Positions 34,539-45,411 of a DNA stretch of 64,000 nucleotides are shown here, piece by piece (within the stretch, counting starts at the first letter, position 1; each line of letters begins with the position of its first letter). The DNA is from Phycomyces blakesleeanus NRRL 1555(-) (lineage: Eukaryota > Mucoromycota > Mucoromycetes > Mucorales > Phycomycetaceae): NCBI RefSeq assembly GCF_001638985.1, contig NW_017265137.1, positions 523,054-587,053 of the forward strand, given 5' to 3'. The position numbers and the translations under genes were made by a program. Under the pieces are notes generated by a model, which did not search any database, was not told where the DNA came from, and saw only the letters and a program-made list of their open reading frames with translations.

Positions 34539-37500
34539 TTATGCGAGGGAAGAGTCAGCGGAGTCAAGCTCGAGCTCTGAGCAGATGCGGGAGATTGATT
34601 TCCTAGCAGTGGCAAGAACCAAGGAAGGTAAAAAGGGAGCAGAGTTAAAGTGGAGTGCCCAATGGTGGTCCCAGATAGCAAGGATGGTCAGTCCGAAAAC
34701 CGAGGCGGCTGGAATACTGGGGTTCAGCGTGGGAGGGAAGAGAAAGGATGTGAATGCCGAGGAAAGTGCAGAAGGTGGTGGGACGGTGCCGAAAAATTCT
34801 AACCAAATGCCTAACCACACCGCAGATTTCAAAGGACAAGAAAGAAGAAAATGCTCTTGCGTCTCGATTGACATCTGGCAGATATTGCAGAGAGGTGAAG
34901 AAACAGTGAAGGGCATAATGTGGTGCAGAAGAGCTCGGCACGATAGTTTGTTGTGTAAGCCGCGAAACCAAACATTACGGGCCCGGTGAGGAAGTGCGAA
35001 AGACCAGAAAGAGTGCAGTTGGCGAGGGCTAAGATGGGGGCTAAGTGGTTGAGCATTAGCATGATGATGAGAACAGGTCAGCCGGTAAGAGCGCGTGGAC
35101 AAGCGTGACCAAGGTTTGCCGAGGACCAGAGCAGAGATGAAGGGATCAAAGTCAAAGGGGGACCCATCTCGAGGAGGCATATCCAAATGTCGCGATTCTA
35201 GGATGAATGTAGGAATACAAGCTCTGAAAAGGATAGGGTGAGCCACAAGTGAACGGTCGAGAAGTCTTTGCAGGATACGATTAAGAGTGATAAATCGAGG
35301 AAGAGGTCTAGCAGGGGCAATGGGCATCAGGACGTCCAAATTATGATCAATTTGGTATAGGTGGTTAACCTTCAGGTCTCGCCAAGATTGTCGGTAGGGC
35401 GGATGAGAGGGAGGGCTATTAACCATGGAGGACAAGGGCAACATAAGGCACGTGGATAGATTCGTGAGGACGTCGTCAAACTTGTGCGGGAGGTGGTCCA
35501 TGGCCTTCAGGACAAGATGAAGAGGCGAATCCAGTGAGCGATGGGTGCGAGGTCTAGAGTCTGGGAAGATCCAAAGTAGAAGGGGATCACAATCCGTATT
35601 CTCAGTGCGAAGGAGAGAAGCCATCCATTTGGGGACCAAACCACGGGGACCCAATGGGTTCTGGATTATTGGCTTGAGCCAACGAAGCTGAAGAGCGCAT
35701 TGCTGTGTAATCGGGTCGAGGATGCCAAGACCACCTTGAAAGCGAGGAAGGCAGAGGGTGTCCAAAGCAATGGGGGGGAACGAACGGAAGCGGAAGAAAC
35801 GGCGCATCAGAGTGCGTATTTTTTCGAGAAAAGAGACGGGGAAGGATACTACGCGCAAGACATGCCAAAGTTGGGCGAGAATGAGAGAGTTCATGACAGT
35901 GGCACGGCCGCGGAAGGACAGGGTGCGTGAGCCGTGTAGAATACAGCTATTCTCAATCTTAGAAAGAAGGGCCTGGCCAAATGAGTCTCGTTGGGCAATG
36001 GAGGAGAAAATTGGATATCCCAGATAGCGAAGAGAAGAGGAGGAGGTCCGGTCATGCCAATCCGTAATATTGTGGGTCCGTAGATGTGAGGGCCAGTCTG
36101 GCAGGGGTGAGCCCGAAAGTGAAAATGCCTGCGTCTTGTGAAGATTTACGCGGGCGTTGGAAGCCGCAGCATAGGTGTTGAGGTGGGAGTGGAGGCGAGA
36201 CAACTGCCCTGTGTCAGAAAGAAAAACAAGTAAATCATCAGCGTACGCAAGGAGTTTGATCGGTGACAGAGGAGAAAGACCAGCAGGAACAGATGGTTGA
36301 AAGCCCGAGAAGGACTGGTCATGGATCACTCGTCGTAGTAGAGGCTCAAAAACTAGATTGAACAGTATAGGGGAGAGAGGGTCCCCTTGGCGTAGTCCCC
36401 GAGATTGAGGCAAAGGGCGCGAGAGGAAGCCATTCACATTTATTTGCAATTTAGTAGAAAAGAAGAGGTTAGAGATCGAGGTGACAAGAGAGGAGGGAAA
36501 TCGAAAGTGTGTCAGTACTTGGCGAAAATATTCCGGATGTACTCTATCATATGCTTTCTCCTGATCGAGGAGAAGTCCAACACCAGCTGATCCGTCCTTG
36601 GCGGCTTGTGCCATGACCAGCCTGGTCAGCATTCCATTATCGGCGATGAAGCGACCCTGAACGAACCCTGTCTGGTAAGGAGAGACAAGTGAAGTGACCG
36701 TGGGAATCATGCGAGCATTCAGCAATCGGGTAAATACCTTGGCATCGGTGTTGATCAAGGCAATTGGGCGCCAGTTCTTCAAAGAGGTGAGATCGCCCTT
36801 TTTTGGGAGCAGGCAAACGCAGGTGGATTGCCAGGATTCCGGAAAAATGCCTTTTGATAGGGCGTCGTTGTAGACTTCCGAAACCAGATCACCACATACT
36901 GGGTGGTCTAGTATCAAGCGAAGGATCTCGTAGGGTAAGCCATCGGGACCGGGACTGCTAGAGGTTGGAGTGCGCGACGCACCAGAGCGAATAGTAGACA
37001 ATGACAGAGGACGAGTGAGGGCAGTCTGCCGACTTTCTGACAGACCAAGGTCAGAAGGCAGGTGAGAGAGCAGGTCGTCCAGAGCAGATTGGTCGATAGG
37101 GTCCGGGGTATACAAGCCTTCATAAAAGGCGGCAGCTGCTTCGGTCATCTTTTCGGGGGTGGAACATATTTCGTTTGTTGCAGGGTGGCAAAGGCTGGCA
37201 ATTGACTTGCGTGACTGACGAGTGGCGATGGTGCGCTTGAGATATCCAGCAGAGGTCTCACCTTGTTCCCGCCAGTGTTTCCCAGCCCTAAGGGACATGA
37301 TCTCCACTCGTTCAAGTTGGACTTGCTGCAGAAGCCGCTCAACAATAGGCAGCTGAAAATTCTGTGCAGGCTGGTGTCGAAAACGGTGTATTAGTCTGTC
37401 TCTCCGTTGTTGCAGGCTTGCTTCCAGGTCGGTGAGAGAGGGTCGGAGGTGGCGAGAGAAACACTTGATAAAGCGTATGACTTCGCTCTTTATCGAGTCC

Positions 37501-38339
37501 CATCGTGCTTGAGGAGAGAGGTTTGCGGGAAGGGCAGGGATGAGGGTGGATAGAAGAGTGTTGAGGTCGGTGCAGAAAGATGTCAACCTGGCAAGTCGGG
37601 GGTTAGCACGCCAAAGTCCCTTACCAGAGGATTGGGTGGAAGGGAGAGCCAAGCGGACGGTCAACAGGCAATGATCGGACCAGTTTTGGTGAATATATCT
37701 CACCTGGGAGTCAGTAGTGCGAGGGTGAAGATCAGGAGAGGCAAGAATATAGTCGATTGTAGTGGAAGACAAGGCGCGATGAAAGGTGGGTTGTGGGTTC
37801 TGGCCAGGAGGAGTGACACAGTCAATCATATGGTTGTCCAGAAACTGGAGCCACGCTAGTGGGGCACGACGTCCGAGAGCGTAGTTAGAGTGAATGGCAT
37901 GGTTAAAATCACCTAATAAAATGAAGTTGGAAGGATTGGATGGAATGAGGTCAGGTGTCGACAGTAAGGAAGAAAGAAAATCATAGCGGGGAGTTCGAGA
38001 GGCGGGAGCATAGATGACACCCATCTTGAATGGAGAAAATTTATTGTCAGTATGAGTGACAGTTGTAATGATGCACCTGCCGCAAGGACTAAATAAAGGG
38101 TCTGTGAGAATAATATGGGGGGAGAGGCATACAACACCACAGTGTGGCGACCATAAAGATGAAGATGACCGAAATTGTTGGTCAAAAGTGTCTTGAAGCA
38201 TAGAAGAGGAGGCATGGGTTTCTTGCAGGGCTAGTATATCAATTCCCTGAGAGCGTAGGTGGCGTATAAAAAAGGAGCGTGATTCAGGGTGTCCAACTTT
38301 GGGTAGACCCCTACAGTTCATTGTGCCTATTTTTATCAT
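34539..38339 (-). CDS. LINE ORF2: APE endonuclease and reverse transcriptase
   Basis: A 1,266-residue polyprotein that would nick the target and copy the element RNA by target-primed reverse transcription. The N-terminus is an apurinic-like endonuclease (GTMNCRGLPKV, ILALQETHA, LGDFNHAIH, WSDHCLLTVRL near residue 220). The reverse transcriptase blocks follow in order: WRPIALINTDAKVFTRLLN, QTGFVQGRFI, LLLDQEKAYDRV, GLRQGDPLSPILFNL and AYADDLLVF (catalytic YADD, about residue 700). A C-terminal zinc-finger motif CNICQ...HFLLSC lies near residue 1170. No RNase H domain is evident. There are no stops or frameshifts. Its start codon overlaps the ORF1 stop. Confidence 0.93.
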   Translation of the reverse strand: MIKIGTMNCRGLPKVGHPESRSFFIRHLRSQGIDILALQETHASSSMLQDTFDQQFRSSSSLWSPHCGVVCLSPHIILTDPLFSPCGRCIITTVTHTDNKFSPFKMGVIYAPASRTPRYDFLSSLLSTPDLIPSNPSNFILLGDFNHAIHSNYALGRRAPLAWLQFLDNHMIDCVTPPGQNPQPTFHRALSSTTIDYILASPDLHPRTTDSQVRYIHQNWSDHCLLTVRLALPSTQSSGKGLWRANPRLARLTSFCTDLNTLLSTLIPALPANLSPQARWDSIKSEVIRFIKCFSRHLRPSLTDLEASLQQRRDRLIHRFRHQPAQNFQLPIVERLLQQVQLERVEIMSLRAGKHWREQGETSAGYLKRTIATRQSRKSIASLCHPATNEICSTPEKMTEAAAAFYEGLYTPDPIDQSALDDLLSHLPSDLGLSESRQTALTRPLSLSTIRSGASRTPTSSSPGPDGLPYEILRLILDHPVCGDLVSEVYNDALSKGIFPESWQSTCVCLLPKKGDLTSLKNWRPIALINTDAKVFTRLLNARMIPTVTSLVSPYQTGFVQGRFIADNGMLTRLVMAQAAKDGSAGVGLLLDQEKAYDRVHPEYFRQVLTHFRFPSSLVTSISNLFFSTKLQINVNGFLSRPLPQSRGLRQGDPLSPILFNLVFEPLLRRVIHDQSFSGFQPSVPAGLSPLSPIKLLAYADDLLVFLSDTGQLSRLHSHLNTYAAASNARVNLHKTQAFSLSGSPLPDWPSHLRTHNITDWHDRTSSSSLRYLGYPIFSSIAQRDSFGQALLSKIENSCILHGSRTLSFRGRATVMNSLILAQLWHVLRVVSFPVSFLEKIRTLMRRFFRFRSFPPIALDTLCLPRFQGGLGILDPITQQCALQLRWLKPIIQNPLGPRGLVPKWMASLLRTENTDCDPLLLWIFPDSRPRTHRSLDSPLHLVLKAMDHLPHKFDDVLTNLSTCLMLPLSSMVNSPPSHPPYRQSWRDLKVNHLYQIDHNLDVLMPIAPARPLPRFITLNRILQRLLDRSLVAHPILFRACIPTFILESRHLDMPPRDGSPFDFDPFISALVLGKPWSRLSTRSYRLTCSHHHANAQPLSPHLSPRQLHSFWSFALPHRARNVWFRGLHNKLSCRALLHHIMPFTVSSPLCNICQMSIETQEHFLLSCPLKSAVWLGIWLEFFGTVPPPSALSSAFTSFLFPPTLNPSIPAASVFGLTILAIWDHHWALHFNSAPFLPSLVLATARKSISRICSELELDSADSSLA

Positions 38340-39691
38340 TGGTTAATCTTGGCCTCTGCGTCGAGGGCTTTCTTGCTATGTGGGGGAGTGAAGCGAGGAG
38401 GTGAGAGGGATGTGTTGCGGCCTATTGGACGTACTGTCCGAGAAAACCGGAGATGAGAGAGGCGAGAGGCATTCTGAAGACGGAGAGTCCGAGCCTCGAC
38501 TCTATCCGTGAAGTCAGTGATCATGTCGTCGTCTATCTCATCGTCCCAGCCCTTCACAGGAGTGTCAACAGAACGACTTCGGGGACGAGGGCCGGAGGAC
38601 GTGGTTGTCGCAGATATTGTCGTGATGGCAGGGAGGGTTGCCGGTAGGGTTAGTTTTGCAGACTCAAGCAAAGCAGGTTTGTGCGGATTGTGCTTGGAAG
38701 CCTCGGATCCTCCGTAGGTGAGCGAGAGTGCAGTCGGAATCAGAGGCTTAGGCTCGCGGATAGGTCGATCGAGCTTAACGTTGCGGTGGGGGTGACGGGA
38801 TCGCTTGTTTGAGGTCTTAGAAGTCTTGGATGGATCGGAGGAGTGCGGGCAATTGGCTTGCAGGTGGCCGATCTTGTTGCATCCAAAGCACGTTCGGGTT
38901 TCGGCTGGGCGCTTAGTGCACTGGGTGACTTCGTGTCCCATTTCCTTGCAATAAGTGCAGTGGGAGCCCATCGAAGGCCACTTACCGAGTATCTTTTGCG
39001 TAGCGTCGTATGCTATTTGGTACGTCAGGGAATCGGATGGCACCTCGTCAGTGGGGGTGTTGGCAAGGACAACATATCCAGAGCCGTCAAAAAACCCATA
39101 CGTTTCGTGAACGGCGATCTCACGCACTTTACCAAAAGGAGACATACATTTCGTGAGCTGTGTAGCAAGTTCCGGATAGGGGACACGAGGAAGCTTGGTC
39201 AGGAAAACACGGCGAACAATTGTGCCAATGGGAACAGCCGGTTGAGCGGGAAAAGATGAAACGCCGACTACCAAAGGATGAGAGCACGCTCTCTCACAGT
39301 CAGCACTGGTAGCCAGGTGGAGCTCGCATGTATCAGGGGAATAGCGAGATCCAAGAGTGATTCCCATGTTAACTTCGCGAGGGTAAGCTGCGAGAAGGGC
39401 TCTCCAGAAAGGGTCGAAGTTGGGTGACGTTTTTGGTGGGGCGGTAAAGAATACAGAGAACTTAGAGGACCCTACACGCCAGGTACGTGGGGTTGTGTTA
39501 TTTGTAGAGCTAAAGATAACATGTGGTTGCTTTTCGGTGAGTGGAGGTGCATTCTGTGTAGCTACTTGTGAGTATAGTGGTGTCAGAGTAGGTGAGATTG
39601 GTGTGAATGAGGTTGCCAATGGTGGAGATGAGCCAGTGGTGGAGGGGTTTTTGACCCCTGGTGGTTCCGGAGTGTTAGTGGAAAGAGCCAT
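38336..39691 (-). CDS. LINE ORF1: CCHC zinc-knuckle RNA-binding protein
   Basis: A 451-residue Gag-like protein that would bind the element RNA. Two zinc knuckles of the CX2CX4HX4C type stand in tandem (CTYCKEMGHEVTQC and CFGCNKIGHLQANC, about residues 243-285). The N-terminus is Pro/Thr/Ser-rich. The region from about 70 to 230 may fold as an RRM-like domain, as in other LINE ORF1 proteins, but this is inference. A basic linker and a C-terminal tail follow. The TGA stop is shared with the ORF2 start in an ATGA overlap. Confidence 0.88.
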   Translation of the reverse strand: MALSTNTPEPPGVKNPSTTGSSPPLATSFTPISPTLTPLYSQVATQNAPPLTEKQPHVIFSSTNNTTPRTWRVGSSKFSVFFTAPPKTSPNFDPFWRALLAAYPREVNMGITLGSRYSPDTCELHLATSADCERACSHPLVVGVSSFPAQPAVPIGTIVRRVFLTKLPRVPYPELATQLTKCMSPFGKVREIAVHETYGFFDGSGYVVLANTPTDEVPSDSLTYQIAYDATQKILGKWPSMGSHCTYCKEMGHEVTQCTKRPAETRTCFGCNKIGHLQANCPHSSDPSKTSKTSNKRSRHPHRNVKLDRPIREPKPLIPTALSLTYGGSEASKHNPHKPALLESAKLTLPATLPAITTISATTTSSGPRPRSRSVDTPVKGWDDEIDDDMITDFTDRVEARTLRLQNASRLSHLRFSRTVRPIGRNTSLSPPRFTPPHSKKALDAEAKINQ

Positions 39692-39730
39692 GAAGCTGTT
39701 GTAATTGTCGGTATTGTGTCATATAAAGTC

Positions 39731-40108
39731 AGACTTTTCGGTATGTAAAATATAATCTTGACACATCTCCGCCTAAAAGACGTACAAGAAAAAAAATATA
39801 TACAAAACCCTTTTATTTATTTTATCGCTCACTCACAACCTTCCTTTGTCAATAACAACAACAACAACAAGGACTATTATATATATATATATATAAATAT
39901 CTATATATCTATATATCTATCTATAAAAGTATATATACATTTATATACATTTATATATTTATATAGAAAAGAATACCGACAGGCAAACAGCCAGACAGGC
40001 AGACAGGCAGATAGATAGGCAGACATACACAACCACCACCGGCAGACACAGACACAGACACAGACACAAACACAAACACAAAAACAAACACAAAAACAAA
40101 TATTTCCT
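39731..40108. other. Spacer between LINE and NOT1-like gene
   Basis: Contains CAA, TA, CAGACAGG and CACAGA/CAAACA microsatellites up to the ATG at 40109. It would serve as promoter and 5' UTR if the truncated NOT1 gene is expressed. No N-terminal NOT1 coding sequence is seen. Confidence 0.45.
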
Positions 40109-43100
40109 ATGCCTTCACCAAATTATTCTGTTCCTTACTCTAAACTTAAGCTTTACGACATGTTCGCTCATAAACCTGTTAACTCACAACCAGCCGTTCC
40201 TCATCCTCCATCGCCACAACCACCCATTCAAACCACATTTAGTCCCGAGTCTGGTAAAGAAATAATAAAAATATTTCAATAGACACACACATATATATAT
40301 TCTATTAAACTTACCAAAAAACAAAACAAAACAAATAATCAACAACAACAACAACAACAAAAACGATCGAAATGTACAATTTAGACTTTTTAAACGCACC
40401 ACTATTACCCACCGTTAGTTTCAACGAGAACCTTATGGCAAAACTAGAAGTAAGATACCAAAGTAGAAAGAAAGAAAGAAAGAAGAAAAAGATGAGGATG
40501 AAACAATTGAAAAGAACATAATATAAATATAGTGAATAATATGGAATGTAATTCATAAGAGTGTAATAGTAATATTTTATTGATAATAATAATAATAACA
40601 ATAACAATGATTTAATACAATACACACACATATGTATTAATGATATTAAAATGATAATAAAAAGTTTAACAAGAACTAACAATTGTTTTTTTTTGAATCT
40701 CTATAAAATACATTGTAGCAAATGTTGCTCGAACTCGATCGATTGATCCGACAATGCCCAATGCCTTCATGTGCTCTTTTGCCACCAAACCACGACATTT
40801 GTCTATTGATGCGTCAGATCCCGTTAGTGATCTCTCAAAGCACCAACCTGCTACAGACCATGCAAACATTTGTGGAAAAGGTGGTTTATATGCTTTACAA
40901 GAGTCAAACACCATTTGCCCTAGAGGCATACACTGGGTTTTTACAGTCCTTGTTTGAACTATCAGTCCATGTTGGTAAAGAAGCATTGAGCTGGATTGTA
41001 TATGCGGATGATGAAGTAAGCAACATATTGTATATATCTTATCATTGGGCGATGCTATAATACTTTAGTATCATTATTGTGAATTAATCAATCAAATCAA
41101 ATCAAATCAAAACAAAAATCAATTGGTCGCTTGATTGTTTGATTGTTCAATTGTTCGATTGCTTGGTTAAATGATTAACTGTGTTTTTGGTCTTTAGAGA
41201 AAATATAATGCACCGGTAATTGCAATGTTACTGCGCCACGAAATGCTGCCATTAGAAATCTATGATGGTCAGACTGCAAAGTTGATCCAAAACAAGGCAG
41301 ACGGGGTTATCGATTTTGCAGCTGATTTGGTGAGATTGTGTCTGTTGTCTCCAAGCCCGGTTACATTCCTAGAAGATCACGCCCTTACTCTGGCAGCACT
41401 CAATGTCCTGGTTAAAGAAGAGGAAGCTACGGCGAGGTACAGCAACAACAACAATCAATATATACATACATATATCTACATACACAAGCGCATATATATT
41501 TTTATCTTTACACAAACTCGAAATTACTGGGCGATTATCCTAAAAAATAATACTTATATTCAACTTGGTTTACAAGTGTTATTGCATTGATGACAGATCT
41601 TGGGAACTTAGTAGAGGCACCATATCTTGATCTGAAAAAGACAAATGATAGTGGCGGTGGTTACATTGGGAGTAGTGGACAAGGTTGCCTGGAACTTCGG
41701 CTCTTGTTGGCAGAGTGGATGAGACTCTGCCAGCATCCTATGGTTACTGATCAATTGTGCTCTCAATTGGCCACAAAGGTACTCAATACGACCAGGGATC
41801 AGAACGATCGATGCTTTTTTTTTCGCCTGTGCACAGAGACGTGCGTACACCACTTTTTGTCTTTCAAAACACAGAGTGCATCGTTTAGAAGAAGGGCGCT
41901 CCAACTGATCGACTCTTACGCAAAGCTGGTCGCATACATGGTCCGACTAGAGACTGGCGAGGACGACAAGAAGGCCAAAGTGACTTTAGTGAGCCACGCA
42001 CTCTCGGTCGTGACTCTGGTCTTGGCACAACACCACGAGAAGAGACAAGTCAATTTTAACCAAAAACCATTCTTGAGAATTTTGTCTTCCTTGTTTTGCG
42101 AGCTCAACAAGCTCAAGAATAAGTCAATTGAATCAAGTATCATCTTGGCATATAGGTAAAACAAATTACTAATCAACTTAAAGCAAAACAATTGAAGGCG
42201 ACATTTCTTCAGCTGAATAGAGTTTTTTTTTATTAATTTTTTTTTTACTTTGACTTATGTATATAGCGATACGCTTTACATGCTTCAACCTCTGAACTTT
42301 CCCGGATTCGCATTTTCTTGGCTCCAACTACTGTCTCACCGTACGTTTGTTCCTCAGCTACTTGTTGCCAACCACACCCAGGGATGGGCACTTTGCCAAA
42401 AGCTTGTATTGGTACTGTTGAGGTTCTTGCGTCCTTTGCTCGAGACCCGTGTTCTGCAACGAGCCACACGTGCCTTTTATCGTGGCACATTGCGTTTCCT
42501 GGTAGTCTTGCTACACGATTTCCCAGAGTTCCTTAGTGACAACTACATGGTGTTTTCGCAGTGCATTCCACATGGATGTATCCAACTTCGAAATCTTGTC
42601 TTGAGTGCGTTTCCCAGAGTGATGCACCTGCCAGATCCTTTCACTCCCGACTTGTGTCTATCTTCCTTGCCAGAATCCAGACAGGAACCTTTAGTAGTGA
42701 TGAGCTACAGCGAGATATTGATGAACAACGGACGTTTGGACGAGAGCGTGGATCGTTATGTGTGCAAAAAAGAAGGTCTGGCTGTATTTGGAAAGAATAT
42801 ACTGGAGACTTTAAAGACAAGCGAGGGGTACGATTTGAACCTGTTGACTGCATTTGTGCTCTATTTGGGGTCTCAGACTGCATTGGAGGAGTGTAGTATT
42901 GCGGAAAATCCAAGCGTTCGTGCTTACAAGTATCTATTGTCCAGAATGTCACCTCAGGGCACATACTACTTGCTCAATTCACTTGTTGATCATCTGAGAT
43001 ACCCCAACAGCCACACGTATTTCTTCAGTACAGCTCTTTTGTACCTCTTTGAAGAGCAGCCTGAGATGATCAAGGAACAAATTACAAGGTATGCAAAATG

Positions 43101-43430
43101 GAAATATGTGGTTTACAAAATAATGGGTAAAGAGAGAATGGAATATTTACGAAAGAAGAATATGATTAGGGTATTGTTGGAACGTTTGATCGTTAACCGA
43201 CCTCATCCATGGGGTTTATTGGCTACATTCATCGAGCTGATTAAGAAGCCAACCTTTTGGGAATATGACTTTGTGCGGTGCTCTCCAGATATTGAACGAT
43301 TGTTTGATAATGTGTCAAGGTAAATATATCTTTGTATGTGTGTGTACATGGAAGAGATAGGCCTCTATAAATAAAGGCACAATGACTCATTATTATTTTC
43401 AATAGGTCGATAAAACGTACTGCTGTCTAA
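40109..43430 (+). CDS. NOT1: C-terminal part of CCR4-NOT scaffold NOT1
   Basis: NOT1 is the scaffold of the CCR4-NOT deadenylase. Seven exons (40109-40253, 40385-40449, 40719-41015, 41198-41436, 41577-42155, 42267-43319, 43406-43430) give 800 aa. The content matches only the C-terminal part of the usual ~2,100-residue protein: YSVPYSKLKLYDMFAHKP after the DUF3819 region, VIAMLLRHEMLPLEIYD, and the NOT2/NOT3-5-binding superhelix (FPGFAFSWLQLLSHR, LRFLVVLLHDFPEFL, IPHGCIQLRNLVLSAFP). The N-terminal scaffold and the Caf1-binding MIF4G region are absent, and a LINE lies immediately upstream. The acceptor at 41576 was chosen to keep frame and is less certain than the others. It could be a genuine short gene, a split-gene half or a truncated paralogue. 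Confidence 0.87.
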
Positions 43431-44152
43431 AATACCAACTCCAACTACCAGCACCAACTTAGAATTTATTATAATTGCCACATTTTTTCTCTTATTTTTA
43501 TTTAAACATTTTCTTTCTTTCTAACTTAGACGTTGTGTATTTGGCGCAATCGTGTAAATAATAGACGCCTTTAATTCCATTTTGCAAAAAAAAAGCACAA
43601 AACAACAACAAAAATGTTTTTTTTTGTTTCTTTTTTTTTGAAACACGGTTACTTATGTTTCAATATATGGATTTCTTCAAGATAAAGGCATATAAACAGA
43701 TAGATATAAAGTCCTACAGAAATCTATCATATAAAAAATACATTTATTTTTTCCTGATATATTACCTCATCTCGGATTTTGCTAAGTGTTTTAATATTAC
43801 AGATAGGTCCCTTTTACATTCACGTAATAATTTGAAGACACCTTCCAAATAAAATACACGAATTGCCACAAAGCTGGAATGAATATTAGGCTAAAGAAAT
43901 AGACCTGAACAGGCCACAATAAGTACTGCGAGAGAGCTTTTATTTAATTTAAAAAATAGAATCATAGCTGTTTATATAGATATTTAGTTCTCTAATTTAA
44001 AGATCTCCGTTTGTTAATGATTGGTTGCCACTGGAGTAGTGTGAAGTGTACGAGTGTCTGGTGGGTGTTATATTCCTGGGATGAGCCATTTCCAGGTTCG
44101 TTGTCAAATACACTATCCGTTCTGGATTGTGGAGTTTGTCAAGGTCGATATA

Positions 44153-44352
44153 GTTGATGTGGACAGGCTAAAAAGTTCAAATAATTCTGACTGGCCAGTC
44201 TTCTTTCATTTCCAATTGGATCGAGAAAAACATCATCCCTTTGGTGGAAAAAATATGCCACAGGGCGGATGGCCTAAAAAAACCCACAATTTAATACAAT
44301 TGACTAAGACCATTTCAAGTTTTTTTGGAGTATTTTAATCTGTCCACACCAA
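44153..44352. mobile_element. ~200-bp TIR element, GTTGGTGTGG family, copy 2
   Basis: The ends GTTGATGTGGACAGGCTAAA and, inverted, TTTGGTGTGGACAGATTAAA match the ends of the 862-1277 element, but the interior is different and shorter. Family membership rests on the shared ends; it is diverged relative to copy 1. Confidence 0.55.
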
Positions 44353-45267
44353 ATGATAGAGTAAAGAGGCAGAAAATTTAAAAGGTGATTTATAAATTAG
44401 TTATTTTACTAGCTTGATCTTTCCATGACCAAGCTAACACCATCGTAAACACCACTACTTTTTGCATAGTGTATAATGTAACTTATATGAATAGCTATAA
44501 GTATTGATAGAATAATGAATATCTAAATATCTAAATGAAAAGTGTTTCAGACAAGTGGGTCATATTGTATTAATTTCCGGGTAGGACTACGATTGGTTTA
44601 TTAAGCTATACAAACCAAGATTGATTGGCAGACATTAGACCAGACCCCTTTATTTTTCTTTTTACTTTATGTTTCGCTAAGAATGATGATTTAGCTTGAG
44701 ACACCAACGAGTTTAAATAGTCAGTTAGTCAATACTTACTAAAGCACAACCAATACTCTAATTTCAGGGAAGTATTTCTGCATTCTGTCTTTATTAACTC
44801 AAGGCACTGCTGAAAAGGCTCGAAGAAAAGGGGGGTCTTTCACATAAAAGAAAAGAAAAGCTATAAGCAGCAGTTTTTTGGGGGTGCTTCTTAAGCTTAT
44901 AAAGTCACAGAATTTAAAACAAATAATAAAAAGACAAATAAAAATATACAAGATTTTAAGTAAAGCTTTATAATCAACACAACTTTACACTTCTTTATTG
45001 TAGTTAAATGACTAACCGATTAATACTTTGTATATCAGTAGCACAGCTAAAATTAACACAAAGGCACATATAGTGTTTCAACAAGCGGCTGTCTAAGAGC
45101 ACAAGCCTAGTTAACAGAATCACTGCAGAAAGTAGAATAAAAATAAAGGGAGCATGTGGGAGGGGGGGGGGGGTCCATAGCAAGCCCATATATTGACACG
45201 CGTATAATTAACCAATCGGAAGTCCTCGTTTAAGTGCTATCGTTCTAAAGTTAAGCCTCGACATACA

Positions 45268-45411
45268 TTGCAACAATGCTACTCTCAGCCCACACCACAT
45301 AGTATGTTGCACGGACTGCACGGACTCGATGTGACTGGGGACACAGTAAAAAAAGGCAAAAAGAGAAATAAAGTAAAGCCAGTGTCTACACAGCACGTCC
45401 ATCAAACTGTA
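45268..45411 (+). pseudogene. Exon-like relic with a splice donor
   Basis: An open stretch with protein-like composition (MLHGLHGLDVTGDTVKKG, then KKRNKVKPVSTQHVHQT) ends at a consensus donor GTAAGT. No upstream start or downstream exon could be joined. The family is not recognised. It may be a fragment of a degraded gene. Confidence 0.2.

Larger units (their letters stand above)
34502..39730 (-). mobile_element. Apparently full-length two-ORF LINE retrotransposon
   Basis: On the minus strand: a short 5' UTR, ORF1 (39691-38336), ORF2 (38339-34539), a 20-base 3' UTR and a 17-base A tail (T-run at 34502-34518). The ORFs overlap by four bases (ATGA), so ORF2 may be translated by termination-reinitiation. 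Both ORFs are open from end to end, suggesting recent insertion. GC content is clearly higher than in the flanks. The 5' end is approximate, and I could not identify target-site duplications. Confidence 0.9.

Noticed and set aside
35700..39704. Plus-strand open frames within the LINE.
   Set aside because: Antisense shadows of ORF1 and ORF2 caused by their higher GC content.
34335..39708. A 16-bp match (AAGCTGTTGTAATTGT) at 34335-34350 and 39693-39708, considered as a LINE target-site duplication.
   Set aside because: The left copy lies about 150 bp beyond the A tail, inside the TIR element, and the right copy abuts the ORF1 start codon. In 64 kb of AT-rich DNA one such match is expected by chance.
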